From an uncultured Oenococcus sp. (GTDB lineage: Bacteria > Bacillota > Bacilli > Lactobacillales > Lactobacillaceae): 64,000 bases of DNA. Numbering within the stretch: position 1 is the stretch's first letter; every line of letters begins with the position of its first letter. Location of the stretch: the NCBI GenBank assembly GCA_934229385.1, contig CAKQDH010000004.1, positions 1-64,000 on the forward strand, given 5' to 3'. Shown here one piece after another: positions 42,463 to 52,552 of this stretch. A program made the position numbers and the translations under genes. The notes under the pieces were generated by a model. The model did no database searches. It was not told the origin of the DNA and saw nothing but the letters and a program-made list of their open reading frames with translations.

Positions 42463-43923
42463 ATGCTTGATTTTTTTAAAGAAGATTTACCTTCATTACA
42501 TAAAAAACTTATTAAAAAAGAAATTTCATCTACAGAGCTAGTAAAAGAAGTTTTAAAAAAAATCCAAGCTTCTGAAAAACAACTTAATGCTTATATAACA
42601 ATAGATGAAAAAAAAGCTTTACAAGCTGCTAAAAAAATTGATCAGAATAAAATTGGAGAAAATGAATTACTAAAGGGCATTCCAATAGCTGTTAAAGATA
42701 ACATAATTACAAAAAACTTAAAAACCACAGCGGCTTCTCATATTTTAGATAATTTCATGCCAATTTATAATGCTACCGTCATAGAAAAACTTAAAAAAGC
42801 TGGAGCTATCATAGTTGGGAAAACCAATATGGATGAATTTGCAATGGGAGGATCAACTGAAACTTCCTACTTTGGTTCTACTAAGAATGCTTGGAACAAA
42901 GGGTTAGTTCCAGGTGGTTCTTCAGGAGGTTCCGCAAGTACTGTAGCTTCAGGTAGTATTCCTTTTGCTTTAGGATCAGATACCGGAGGTTCAATTAGGC
43001 AGCCAGCAGCTTTTAATGGTATTGTTGGTCTAAAACCTACTTATGGTCTAGTTTCTCGATGGGGTTTAATTGCTTTTGGTTCTAGTATGGATCAAATTGG
43101 TCCTTTAACTCGAAAAGTAAAAGATAATGCTCGCATTTTATCTATGATCGCAGGAAAAGATTTTCATGACAATACCACTTCTGACAAAAAAATTCCTAAC
43201 TTTTTAAAGAATATTGATAAGGGAGTTAAAGGCTTAAAAATCGCTGTTCCAAAAGAATATTTTGCACAGGGGATTGATGACAACATAAAAAAAGTTGTCA
43301 AAAGGGCTTTAAAAACCTTTAAAAATTTAGGTGCAGAAATTGACGAGGTTTCATTACCTCATTCTAGATACGGTATAGCAGCTTATTATATATTGGCCTC
43401 TTCTGAAGCCTCATCTAATCTTCAAAGGTATGATGGCAATCGTTATGGTTATTCTCCACGACATAAGGGACAATCATTAGAAGATTTATACATAAAGACA
43501 CGTTCTCAAGGTTTCGGAGCAGAAGTTAAACGTAGAATTATGTTAGGAACCTTTGCTCTATCAGCTGGTTTTTACGATGCCTATTTTAAAAAAGCAGCTC
43601 AGGTAAGAACTTTAATTATTAATGATTTTAAAAAAATTTTTAATAAATATGATATAATTCTTGGTCCAACAACAACCTCCACTGCTTTTCCAATAGGAAC
43701 TGAAAGCAAAGATCCAGTTCAAATGTATATGAATGATTTACTTACAATTCCCGTTAACTTAGCAGGGTTACCCGGTATGTCAATCAATGCAGGATTTTCT
43801 GATGGATTACCAGTAGGTCTCCAAATCATTGCTAAACCTTTTGATGAATCAGTCATTTACAAAAGTGCCTATGCTTTTGAACAAGAAACAAAACTTTATA
43901 AAAAACATCCAGAGGTAAATTAA
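42463..43923 (+). CDS. gatA: Asp-tRNA(Asn)/Glu-tRNA(Gln) amidotransferase subunit A
   Basis: The glutaminase subunit, 486 aa, of the amidase-signature family. The catalytic Ser-cisSer-Lys triad sits in AVKDNIITK (Lys), GGSSGGSAS and [14 protein letters not shown] (serines). It releases ammonia from glutamine for transfer through GatB to mischarged Glu-tRNA-Gln or Asp-tRNA-Asn. Length and motifs are standard. It ends 2 bases before gatB. Confidence 0.98.
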   Translation: MLDFFKEDLPSLHKKLIKKEISSTELVKEVLKKIQASEKQLNAYITIDEKKALQAAKKIDQNKIGENELLKGIPIAVKDNIITKNLKTTAASHILDNFMPIYNATVIEKLKKAGAIIVGKTNMDEFAMGGSTETSYFGSTKNAWNKGLVPGGSSGGSASTVASGSIPFALGSDTGGSIRQPAAFNGIVGLKPTYGLVSRWGLIAFGSSMDQIGPLTRKVKDNARILSMIAGKDFHDNTTSDKKIPNFLKNIDKGVKGLKIAVPKEYFAQGIDDNIKKVVKRALKTFKNLGAEIDEVSLPHSRYGIAAYYILASSEASSNLQRYDGNRYGYSPRHKGQSLEDLYIKTRSQGFGAEVKRRIMLGTFALSAGFYDAYFKKAAQVRTLIINDFKKIFNKYDIILGPTTTSTAFPIGTESKDPVQMYMNDLLTIPVNLAGLPGMSINAGFSDGLPVGLQIIAKPFDESVIYKSAYAFEQETKLYKKHPEVN

Positions 43924-43925
43924 AT

Positions 43926-45362
43926 ATGTCAAGTTTTAAAACAACAATAGGTCTTGAAGTTCATGTTGAATTAAAAACCGCTTCTAAAACTTTTTCTCCA
44001 TCACCCGTTAATTATGGTGATCCTGCTAACGAAAACACTAATGTTATCGACTGGGGGTACCCAGGCGCATTGCCAAATGCAAATAAGGGCGCTCTAGAAT
44101 ATGGAATGATGGCGGCTTTAGCTTTACATGCTAATATAACTAAAAATGTACATTGGGATAGAAAGAATTATTTTTATCCTGATAATCCAAAAGCCTATCA
44201 AATTACTCAACAAGATGTGCCTATCGCCTCTGGTGGTTATGTTGAAATTAATTTACCAAATGGAAATCCAAAAAAAATTGGAATTACCGAAATGCATGTA
44301 GAAGAAGATGCTGGGAAAAATTCTCATTTAGTAAATGAAGGTTTTTCATTAGTAGATCTTAATCGACAGGGAACACCTCTGATTGAAATTGTTTCTGAAC
44401 CTAATATTTCAAGCCCTAATGAAGCTTACCTTTATTTAGAAAAATTAAGGCAATTAATTCAATTTACAGGCATTTCTGATGTAAAAATGCAAGAAGGATC
44501 AATGAGAGTAGATATTAATATTTCTGTTCACCCTGTTGGCACTCCAGGCTTAGGCACAAAAGTTGAAATTAAAAATGTTAATTCTTTTCAATATGCAAAA
44601 AAAGCCTTAGCTTATGAAGAAAAAAGACAACGCCAGGTCCTATTATCTGGAAAAGAAGTGCGCCAACAAACTCGCCGATTTGATGAAAAAACAAATTCCA
44701 CAATTCTTATGCGAATTAAAGAAGGATCAGATGACTATCGTTATTTTCCTGAACCAGATTTAGCTCCTATCAAAATATCTGAAAATTGGATTAATAAAAT
44801 TAAAAAAAGAATTCCTGAATCGGCTGAAAATAGAATAAAAAGATATACTAACACCTACCATCTCTCTTCTTATGAAGCCAAAATCTTAACTCAAACTTTA
44901 GAAATGGCTAATTTTTATGATAAAACAGTAAAATTAGGAGCAGATCCTAAAAAAACAGCGAATTTTTTAATTGGTGATGTTAATGCCTTCTTAAATAAAA
45001 CCCAGCTGGACATCACTCAAACAAAAATAACACCTACCAATCTAGCAAGCTTAATTAAACTTATTACTGAAGGAACTATTTCTAATAAACAAGGAAAGAA
45101 AGTTTTTCAGGCGATAACAAAAGGTAAAAACCCTAATACATTTGTTCACGAAAAAAATCTTATACAAATATCTGATCCTGGACAATTAATTCCTTTAATT
45201 TCTAAAATTTTAAATGGTAACCAGAAATCAGTAAATGATTATAATAAAGGAAAAGATCGAGCGATCGGTTATTTAACAGGTCAAGTTATGAGAGAAACAC
45301 ACGGTAACGCCAATCCAAGGATCGCTCATAAATTGCTTTTACAAGAACTAAACAAAAAATAA
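43926..45362 (+). CDS. gatB: Asp-tRNA(Asn)/Glu-tRNA(Gln) amidotransferase subunit B
   Basis: The kinase/transamidase subunit, 478 aa. TIGLEVHVELKTASKTFSPS and the WGYPGALPNANKGALEYGM motif start the cradle domain, and RKNYFYPDNPKAYQITQQ and VSEPNISSPNEA follow. The C-terminal YqeY-like helical tail ends in GQVMRETHGNANPRIAHKLL, which contacts the tRNA elbow. It completes the gatCAB operon. Confidence 0.98.
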   Translation: MSSFKTTIGLEVHVELKTASKTFSPSPVNYGDPANENTNVIDWGYPGALPNANKGALEYGMMAALALHANITKNVHWDRKNYFYPDNPKAYQITQQDVPIASGGYVEINLPNGNPKKIGITEMHVEEDAGKNSHLVNEGFSLVDLNRQGTPLIEIVSEPNISSPNEAYLYLEKLRQLIQFTGISDVKMQEGSMRVDINISVHPVGTPGLGTKVEIKNVNSFQYAKKALAYEEKRQRQVLLSGKEVRQQTRRFDEKTNSTILMRIKEGSDDYRYFPEPDLAPIKISENWINKIKKRIPESAENRIKRYTNTYHLSSYEAKILTQTLEMANFYDKTVKLGADPKKTANFLIGDVNAFLNKTQLDITQTKITPTNLASLIKLITEGTISNKQGKKVFQAITKGKNPNTFVHEKNLIQISDPGQLIPLISKILNGNQKSVNDYNKGKDRAIGYLTGQVMRETHGNANPRIAHKLLLQELNKK

Positions 45363-45413
45363 TTTTTATTTTGTTTTTAATACACGAAGAAAGAATTATA
45401 TAGTTAAAAATAT

Positions 45414-46379
45414 ATGAAACGCGCAAGAATTATCTATAATCCCACCTCTGGGAGAGGGAAAATCCTAGAAAATTTAATTAACATTATTAAAATTTATGAA
45501 AAAGCGGGTTATGAGACTTCAATTTTCGAAACAACTCCTGCGCCTTTCTCGGCTTGTAAGGAAGCAAAAAGAGCAGCCAAAACAGGATTTGATCTTTTAA
45601 TAGCAGCTGGTGGAGATGGAACCGTAAATGAAGTAGTGAATGGAATCGCAGATTTAAAAAATCGTCCTATCGTAGCTATAATACCGGCAGGAACTACTAA
45701 TGATTATGCAAGAGCTTTAAAAATTCCTCGAAATGATTTAGTAAGGGCAGCTCAAATCATAAATAAAAAAGAAACTATTAAAATGGATATTGGGAAAATT
45801 ATTTCTAAAAAAGCTGCTTTTCGTTATTTTATGAATATTGGAGCTTTGGGTACCCTTGCAGAAATTTCTTATGCCGTTCCCTCGACGTTGAAAACCCTTT
45901 ACGGTTATTTAGCTTATTTAACCAAAGGAGTAGAATTATTTACTCGTATAAAATCTATTCCTGTCAAGATTAATTATGATCATGGATATTTCAAAGGAGA
46001 GGCCGAATTAATTTTTTTATCTTTAACAAATTCTGTAGGTGGATTCGAAAAAGTCTTTCCTAAAGCTAAATTAGATGACGGGAATTTTAATTTGTTAATC
46101 GTTAAAAAAACAAATCTATTAGAACTATTTAATTTGGTAACGGCAGCTTTTAATGATGGTTCTCACATAAAAAGTAAATTCGTTGAATACAAAAAAACAA
46201 AAAAGGCAGAAATTATTCCGCTAACCAAAGATAAAATAAAAGTAAATTTAGATGGAGAACTTGGTGGATATGCTCCCATGAAATTCGAAAATTTACAACA
46301 ACACATTAGATTTATAGCATCAACTTCAGAAATTAATCCAACCGCTTTTTCATCTAAAAAAGAAGTTAGATTAAAATAA
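45414..46379 (+). CDS. dagK: Diacylglycerol kinase (DgkB-like lipid kinase)
   Basis: A 321-residue lipid kinase of the DagK catalytic family that recycles diacylglycerol from lipoteichoic acid synthesis to phosphatidic acid. Motifs are ARIIYNPTSGRGK, AAGGDGTVNEVVNG, PAGTTNDYARALKIP and LDGELGG. The start has no Shine-Dalgarno sequence; TATATA ends ~11 bases before the ATG, so its leader is very short. The order gatCAB-dagK-rRNA methyltransferase is common in lactobacilli. Confidence 0.93.
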   Translation: MKRARIIYNPTSGRGKILENLINIIKIYEKAGYETSIFETTPAPFSACKEAKRAAKTGFDLLIAAGGDGTVNEVVNGIADLKNRPIVAIIPAGTTNDYARALKIPRNDLVRAAQIINKKETIKMDIGKIISKKAAFRYFMNIGALGTLAEISYAVPSTLKTLYGYLAYLTKGVELFTRIKSIPVKINYDHGYFKGEAELIFLSLTNSVGGFEKVFPKAKLDDGNFNLLIVKKTNLLELFNLVTAAFNDGSHIKSKFVEYKKTKKAEIIPLTKDKIKVNLDGELGGYAPMKFENLQQHIRFIASTSEINPTAFSSKKEVRLK

Positions 46380-46436
46380 GGAGAAAATAAGATTAATAAA
46401 CAAATTTAAAAATAATCTAATTTTTAAGGAATTTAA

Positions 46437-47816
46437 TTGATTAATTCAAAAACAAAATTTCAAAGAAAACAAAAACTAAAAGGCTCGGTAATCGATCTCA
46501 CTTTCCAAGGTTTAGGGGTAGTCAAAATTAATAATTTTCCTATTTTTGTTGCTAATGCTTTAATAGGCGAGAAGATTTTCTTTTCTTTAACTAGAGTTTT
46601 CTCTCATTACGCTTTTGGAAAATTGATAAAAATAATTCAAAAATCACCTTATAGAGTAGATAATTATCATCCAGAAATGATAGAAAGTGGTATCGCCCCT
46701 TTAGTAAATTTATCATATACTTCTCAACTCAAATATAAACAGGAACAAATAAAAAAATTATTTCATAAATTCGGCTTAAAAAATGTTAAAGTCTTACCAA
46801 CCATTGGTATGAAAAAACCAAAACATTATCGAAATAAAACTGTAGTACCTGTTAAATTCGATAATGATAAAAATAAATTAATAACAGGCTTTTATAAACG
46901 TGGCAGCCATAAATTAGTTCCCATAGAAGATTATTTTCTAAATGACCCTAAAATTGATAAAACTGTTTCTATTGTTAGAAAAATCTTAAATTCTTTTCAT
47001 ATTTCAGCTTATAGCGAGATAACTAGAAAGGGTATATTAAGATATTTAATGGTGAGAAGAGGACGAGCTACCGGTCAAATGATGGTTGGAATAGTCTCTA
47101 CAAATAAAAAATTACCATTTGAAAGAGAAATCGTCTCCTTAATAAGAAAAAAAATCTCTGGTTTAGCCAGCTTAATTTTGAACTATAATCCAAAACCTTC
47201 TAATGTACAATTGGGGACCAAAAATAGAGTCCTATTTGGAAAACAAACCATTCAGGACATACTTTTAGGATATAAATTTGATATAAGCATTAACTCCTTC
47301 TACCAAGTTAATCCCCAGACAACTGCTATCTTATATAAAAAAGCTGCTGATATAGCTAATTTAAAGGGTTCAGAAGTTGCTGTGGATGCATATTCTGGGA
47401 TAGGAACTATTGGCATCTCTATTTCCACACTAGTAAAAAAAGTTATTGGGGTAGAAATTATATCTCAGGCAGTAAAAAATGCAAAAAAGAATTTATTAAT
47501 TAATAATATTAAAAATGTCCATTATATTAATGCAGATGCATCTAAGCAATTTACAAAATGGTCTAAAGATAAATTAAAACCTGATATAGTATTTGTCGAT
47601 CCTCCAAGAAAAGGATTAGATCCCAAACTTATAAATTCTTTAGTAAAAACGTTTCCTAAAAAAATTTTATATATATCTTGTAATCCTACCACTTTAGCCC
47701 GTGATTCTTATTTATTAACCAAAAGAGGTTATTTTATTAGCAAACCAGTTCAACCGATAGACCAATTTCCTCAAACTATGCACGTTGAATCTATTACCCT
47801 TTTTCTCCATAAATAA
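46437..47816 (+). CDS. rlmD: 23S rRNA (uracil-C5) methyltransferase, RlmD/RumA family
   Basis: S-adenosylmethionine-dependent enzyme forming 5-methyluridine in 23S rRNA, 459 aa. The N-terminal TRAM domain (KGSVIDLTFQGLGVVKIN) is followed by the Rossmann methyltransferase domain (VAVDAYSGIGTIGISIS) and the catalytic cysteine in LYISCNPTTLARD. The usual iron-sulfur cysteines (CGGC pattern) are absent; the region reads SGIAPLVNLSY. The start is TTG at 46437, 6 bases after AAGGA. Confidence 0.93.
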   Translation: MINSKTKFQRKQKLKGSVIDLTFQGLGVVKINNFPIFVANALIGEKIFFSLTRVFSHYAFGKLIKIIQKSPYRVDNYHPEMIESGIAPLVNLSYTSQLKYKQEQIKKLFHKFGLKNVKVLPTIGMKKPKHYRNKTVVPVKFDNDKNKLITGFYKRGSHKLVPIEDYFLNDPKIDKTVSIVRKILNSFHISAYSEITRKGILRYLMVRRGRATGQMMVGIVSTNKKLPFEREIVSLIRKKISGLASLILNYNPKPSNVQLGTKNRVLFGKQTIQDILLGYKFDISINSFYQVNPQTTAILYKKAADIANLKGSEVAVDAYSGIGTIGISISTLVKKVIGVEIISQAVKNAKKNLLINNIKNVHYINADASKQFTKWSKDKLKPDIVFVDPPRKGLDPKLINSLVKTFPKKILYISCNPTTLARDSYLLTKRGYFISKPVQPIDQFPQTMHVESITLFLHK

Positions 47817-48171
47817 AAAAATCCTAAAAATTTTTTTATAAGTAATTAAATTATTTATTTACTAAACTAAGTTAAAAAAGATAAATTATTTAAAATGGAA
47901 TTAAAATTTTCTTCATAATCAAAGTAAGAATCTAAAGTAAAAATAACTTAAATTATTTTCATTTTGGATTAATATTTTATATTTTCTAAGTAATCAAGAA
48001 TATATTTGATAAAAATTTTAAAAAGATATGAAAGTTATTCTTATTAAAATCCTAAAAATTATTTTTGGGTAATTTTAAAATTTAATTTATGTTAGAAAAA
48101 GTTTCTACTATTAAAATCCAAATATAACATTTTAAGATTTAAGCTTATTTTATAAGTAAGGGAGAGAAATC
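47817..48171. other. Intergenic stretch with no recognised gene
   Basis: About 355 AT-rich bases. ATCCTAAAAAT occurs twice (near 47820 and 48050), but I see no convincing terminator, promoter or open frame. The ribosome binding site of the following gene is at its end. Confidence 0.55.
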
Positions 48172-49137
48172 TTGAGCCGAAAGCAAAATAAAAAAATAGC
48201 AAAAATAGGAAAACGATGGCAAATATTTAAGAAGCAGTTTACTTTTAACAAAACCAATAAAATAAAAAATAAAAAAAATAATCCATTAGCTAAACTATTT
48301 AATTGGATAAAATTATTCCAAAAATATTTTACCTTAGGAGAAGTTACAAGTAATTCAATAGTTCTTGCTTATTATTTTGTATTTTCCCTAGCTCCTATAA
48401 TGATAATTCTTGGCAATATTCTTTCAAATATACTTTCTAAAATGCAGTTTAAGATTTCTACTTTTATAGCCTACCTACAGCAAATTATACCAAGTGGGTT
48501 AGGCATTGAATCCACCATTCGTGATTTTTTAACAAATAGTAATAAAAGCCTTTTCTCTTTGGGGATTATAACAGCTATTTGGTCTGCCTCTGGAATTGTT
48601 TCTACTTTAAGAAGATGTTTAAATAAAATATATAGTTATAACAAACAACCAAACGGAATTACGAACCGTTTAACGTCTTTCTTTCTAATATTAGGAGCTA
48701 TTGTATCATTAATTTTTATTTCTCTTTTAATATTCTTTGGTAGAAGTTTAATAGACTTTTTTAATATAAATAATATTATTTCCATTCCTTGGATTTCCAA
48801 TATTTTTCATCAAAAATACATAATTATTTTTATTATTTTATTTATTATATGCTTTTTGATTTATTTTATTGTTCCTTATAAAAGGCCAAAAGCTAGATAT
48901 TGTTTAATAGGATCAATTTTTACACCAATAATTTGGCTTTTTTTTACTAATTTTTTCCAACTTTATCTCCACCTGTTTGGTAATAGATATCAATCCTATC
49001 AACTTATAGGAAGTGTTATTATTCTCATGCTTTGGTTCAATATTTCTAGTTTAATCTTACTTATCGGGGCAGTTTTAAATTCAACGACAGAAAGTTATTT
49101 TAAAAAATATAAATCTTCTCAAAATAAAACAACCTAA
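48172..49137 (+). CDS. YihY/BrkB-family membrane protein
   Basis: A 321-residue integral membrane protein with a basic cytoplasmic N-terminus and about six hydrophobic segments. Family motifs include YYFVFSLAPIMIILGNIL, WSASGIVSTLRRCLNKIY, YFIVPYKRPKARYCLIGS and the final MLWFNISSLILLIGAVLNS. Members were once called ribonuclease BN in error; their role is unknown. The start is TTG, 6 bases after AGGGAGAG. It converges with the importer ATPase gene. Confidence 0.88.
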   Translation: MSRKQNKKIAKIGKRWQIFKKQFTFNKTNKIKNKKNNPLAKLFNWIKLFQKYFTLGEVTSNSIVLAYYFVFSLAPIMIILGNILSNILSKMQFKISTFIAYLQQIIPSGLGIESTIRDFLTNSNKSLFSLGIITAIWSASGIVSTLRRCLNKIYSYNKQPNGITNRLTSFFLILGAIVSLIFISLLIFFGRSLIDFFNINNIISIPWISNIFHQKYIIIFIILFIICFLIYFIVPYKRPKARYCLIGSIFTPIIWLFFTNFFQLYLHLFGNRYQSYQLIGSVIILMLWFNISSLILLIGAVLNSTTESYFKKYKSSQNKTT

Positions 49138-49142
49138 TAAAG

Positions 49143-50261
49143 TTAATTTCTAGGATTGATATTTAAATTATTTTCAGTGTTAAAATAATATAACTTTTCT
49201 TTTGGAATACCAATTTGGTATTCTTTATTTGGTTGTCCTTGGAAATTACCTTGTATTTTTATAGATATTTTTTGTTGGGCTAAATTAAATATAGTTTCTG
49301 TATCTTCTCCCAAATATTCTGATAGTTCAAATTTTGGTTTAACAATTAAATAATTCTTTAAATTAAAATTAAACTGTTGGTTTTTTAGGTTATCTATTAA
49401 ATAAGCATCCTCGGGCCGAAAACCAAAAGCAAAAGTTTTAAAAGTATTAGGGACAGCTTTCGGTAAAAAAGCATTAAGGTCAATTTTTTGTCGATCATTA
49501 AAAAAAAAGCCATCATTTAATTCTCCTCGTAAAATATTCATACTAGGAGATCCTATAAATTGGGCAACAAAAATATTTTTTGGATTATTATATAATTCAT
49601 CAGGAGTACCTATTTGCTGAACCACTCCATCATTTAATAAAAGAATCCTATCACCTAAAGTCATAGCTTCTGTTTGATCATGAGTAACATATATAGTAGT
49701 TACTTTTAAATATTGATGTAACCTAGCTATAACTGTTCTCATATCAACCCTTAATTTTGCATCAAGATTAGATAAGGGTTCATCTAATAAAAATAGATTA
49801 GGATTTCTCACCATAGCTCTACCCAAAGCTACACGCTGTCTTTGCCCTCCTGAAAGTTGAGCAGGCCTTCTTTCCAAGTATTCTTTTAAACCTAAAAGAT
49901 TAGAAGCTCTAGTAATTCTGTTACGAATTTCCTTTTTATTCATTTTTTTTATTTTTAAATTAAAAGCCATATTATCATAGACATTCATATGAGGATAAAG
50001 AGCGTAATCCTGGAAAACCATAGCAATATTTCTCTTTTGCGGAGCAACATCATTAATTAATTTTTTTCCTACAAATATTTCACCTGATGTTATGTCTTCT
50101 AATCCAGAAATCATTCTTAATAAAGTTGATTTCCCACACCCGGAAGGACCCACAATAGTTAGAAACTCTCCATCTTTAACCTTAAAATTTAATTTTTTTA
50201 GTGTAGGTTGCTTTGCTTCATTATAGGTTTTTACTAGATTTTTAATTTTGATTTCTACCAT
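49143..50261 (-). CDS. msmK: Sugar ABC transporter ATP-binding protein (MsmK/UgpC type)
   Basis: A 372-residue ATPase for carbohydrate importers. Walker A is GPSGCGKST, the signature is LSGGQRQRVALGRA, and Walker B is LFLLDEPLSNLD with the switch histidine in YVTHDQTEA. The C-terminal TOBE regulatory domain is present. It is divergent from the binding protein and permease genes and is their obvious partner. Such ATPases often serve several importers. GGGTGA lies 9 bases before the ATG. Confidence 0.95.
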   Translation of the reverse strand: MVEIKIKNLVKTYNEAKQPTLKKLNFKVKDGEFLTIVGPSGCGKSTLLRMISGLEDITSGEIFVGKKLINDVAPQKRNIAMVFQDYALYPHMNVYDNMAFNLKIKKMNKKEIRNRITRASNLLGLKEYLERRPAQLSGGQRQRVALGRAMVRNPNLFLLDEPLSNLDAKLRVDMRTVIARLHQYLKVTTIYVTHDQTEAMTLGDRILLLNDGVVQQIGTPDELYNNPKNIFVAQFIGSPSMNILRGELNDGFFFNDRQKIDLNAFLPKAVPNTFKTFAFGFRPEDAYLIDNLKNQQFNFNLKNYLIVKPKFELSEYLGEDTETIFNLAQQKISIKIQGNFQGQPNKEYQIGIPKEKLYYFNTENNLNINPRN

Positions 50262-50390
50262 TTAATTATCACCCAAAAATAAAAACTTCATTTTAATTAT
50301 ATAGTATAATTTAAAAAGTCTATAACATTGTAATATATAAGAAGAGAGTCTAATATTAAATATATATAATTATGTTCGAAGAATAATATT

Positions 50391-51698
50391 ATGAATAAAA
50401 AACAAAAGAATAAAAAATTACTATATATTTTTTTCATTATAATATTTTTTATTATTTTGTTCTTTATTTTTGGTAATTTATTTATTAACAAAAAAGTACA
50501 AGCTTCTAAAACAGTTAATCTAACCTTTTTTAACCAAAAACCAGAAATTTCTACCCAGTATCAAGATTTAATTAATTTATATGAAAAAGAGCATCAAAAT
50601 GTCAATATAAACTTAACAACTGTAGGAAGTGGTAACGGTGCTTCAGCTTTACAAGCTAAATTTGTATCAGGCGACCCGCCAGATATAGTCATGCTTGGTG
50701 GTTTACCAGATATTAGTCGTTATAAAAAACAGCTACTTCCACTTAATGACATGGGAACACAAAAAAAAGTAATTCCTTCCTTAAAAACAGGTTCTAAATA
50801 TAAAAATAAAAATTATGGAATTCCAGTAGATCTAGAAGGATATGGTTGGGCTTATAACAAAAAAGTTTTCCGAAAGGCTAATATTAATCCAAATAAAATT
50901 AAAGACTTTAACGACTTTAAAAAAACAGTAACTAAGCTAAACGATCAAAAAAGGAAACTCAATTTATCAGGTGTCTTTGGTTTTGATGGTGCTTCAATTA
51001 ATACGCCGGCTTCTTTTATGGCTCAGTTTTGGTCTCAACCCTTCAAAAACAATTTATATAAGGCTTATACAAATAAACGTTTAAAATTTTATAATGAAAA
51101 AAAGACTATAAAGTACTTAAATCTAGTAAGACAATATAATGTTAAGCCGATTTTATCAGTAGAATATGATCCGGCTATTAGTGATTTACTATATAATGGA
51201 AAAGTTGCTATGATACCTCAAGGAAACTGGGTAATTGCTCCACTTGCAGAATCTAAAAAAAGTTTTCCTAAAAAAAACTTAGGAATGTTGCCTTTTTATG
51301 TTAAAGAAAAACCACATCTTTTAACTGGCTCTAGCTGGTACTATGGGGTTACAAAAACAGATCCTTTAAGAGAAAAAGCTGCCAAAAAATTTATAAATTG
51401 GATATTTAGTTCACCAAAAAGCCAAAAAATTATGGTACAACAAATGAAATTAGTTCCAGCTATTAAAAATTTTCCCTTAAAAAAATTACAAGACCCAGTT
51501 TCTAAACAAGTTTATAGAGATGGCATAAGTAAACATAATATTGAACCAATTCATAAAGAATTTCCAAATGGCTTTACCCAAGAAACATTGACGCCAAACA
51601 TCCAAAAATATTTTGTACATAAAATATCATGGTCAAAACTTAAAAAGGATACCCGCCAGCAATATTACAAATTAAGAGACGTTCAGGAGAATAAATAA
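50391..51698 (+). CDS. Sugar ABC transporter substrate-binding protein without lipobox
   Basis: A 435-residue family 1 extracellular solute-binding protein (NLTFFNQKPEISTQYQDLI, VSGDPPDIVMLGG, GIPVDLEGYGWAYNKKVF, MIPQGNWVIAPL). The N-terminus has a basic start and a long hydrophobic core (residues 11-32) ending KKVQASKTV. There is no cysteine at the cleavage region, so it cannot be a standard lipoprotein: it is either cut by signal peptidase I or anchored by the uncleaved helix. The sugar is unknown and no glycosidase gene is adjacent. No good ribosome binding site is visible. Confidence 0.9.
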   Translation: MNKKQKNKKLLYIFFIIIFFIILFFIFGNLFINKKVQASKTVNLTFFNQKPEISTQYQDLINLYEKEHQNVNINLTTVGSGNGASALQAKFVSGDPPDIVMLGGLPDISRYKKQLLPLNDMGTQKKVIPSLKTGSKYKNKNYGIPVDLEGYGWAYNKKVFRKANINPNKIKDFNDFKKTVTKLNDQKRKLNLSGVFGFDGASINTPASFMAQFWSQPFKNNLYKAYTNKRLKFYNEKKTIKYLNLVRQYNVKPILSVEYDPAISDLLYNGKVAMIPQGNWVIAPLAESKKSFPKKNLGMLPFYVKEKPHLLTGSSWYYGVTKTDPLREKAAKKFINWIFSSPKSQKIMVQQMKLVPAIKNFPLKKLQDPVSKQVYRDGISKHNIEPIHKEFPNGFTQETLTPNIQKYFVHKISWSKLKKDTRQQYYKLRDVQENK

Positions 51699-52552
51699 TG
51701 TTTAAAAAAAAGAGGTATTTTTGGATATTTTCATTACCTGCAGTTATTTTTTTATTGTTAATAATGATAATTCCTTTTATTGTAGGAATTTTTTATTCTT
51801 TTACTAATTCTAATGGTTTAACTTTTTCGTGGGTAGGATTTAAAAATTTCGGTTTATTATTACACGATCAAAATTTTATTCAAAGTTTCTTAATTACAGT
51901 AGCTTTTTCTTTGCTATCCGTTATTGGAATAAATATAATTGCTTTAGGTTTTTCTTTACTAGTAACTAGAAAAGATAACCAACTTAATAGAATTTTACGT
52001 ACCATTTTCTTTGTCCCGAATTTAATAGGAGGAATCTTACTAGGATTTATATGGCAGTTTATTTTTACTCGAGTTTTTGCAGCTTTTGGTAGTTTACTAA
52101 ATTTAAACTTCTTAAAGGGTTGGTTAAGCTCGTCAACTACAGGACTTTGGGGGTTAGTAATTCTCTTCTGGTGGCAAATGAGTGGATATATAATGTTGGT
52201 CTTCATTTCATTTCTAAATTCTATTCCTAAAAACACTATCGAATCTGCTCAATTAGATGGGGCAAATGATTGGCAAATTTTTTGGCATATCAAAGTTCCT
52301 CAATTAGCTCCTGCTTTTACTATAAGTTTGTTTTTAACTTTAGCTAATTCTTTTAAACTTTATGAACAGAATTTAGCCTTAACAAATGGGGGGCCTTACC
52401 GTTCAACCGAAATGATTTCAATGAGTATTTATAATAATGCTTTTATTAATTATCAACAAGGATACGCTCAAGCAGAAGGAATTTTTCTCTTTATTTTTGT
52501 AGCTTTACTAACTTTTGTTCAACTCTATTTCTCTAGAAAGAATGAGGCGTGA
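51698..52552 (+). CDS. Sugar ABC transporter permease (MalF/UgpA type)
   Basis: A 284-residue inner-membrane permease with six hydrophobic segments. The EAA coupling loop reads ESAQLDGANDWQIFWHIKVPQLAP. It overlaps the binding protein stop codon by one base and the next permease gene by 4 bases, confirming an operon. It has no MalF-like periplasmic insert, as usual in Gram-positive importers. Confidence 0.93.
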   Translation: MFKKKRYFWIFSLPAVIFLLLIMIIPFIVGIFYSFTNSNGLTFSWVGFKNFGLLLHDQNFIQSFLITVAFSLLSVIGINIIALGFSLLVTRKDNQLNRILRTIFFVPNLIGGILLGFIWQFIFTRVFAAFGSLLNLNFLKGWLSSSTTGLWGLVILFWWQMSGYIMLVFISFLNSIPKNTIESAQLDGANDWQIFWHIKVPQLAPAFTISLFLTLANSFKLYEQNLALTNGGPYRSTEMISMSIYNNAFINYQQGYAQAEGIFLFIFVALLTFVQLYFSRKNEA

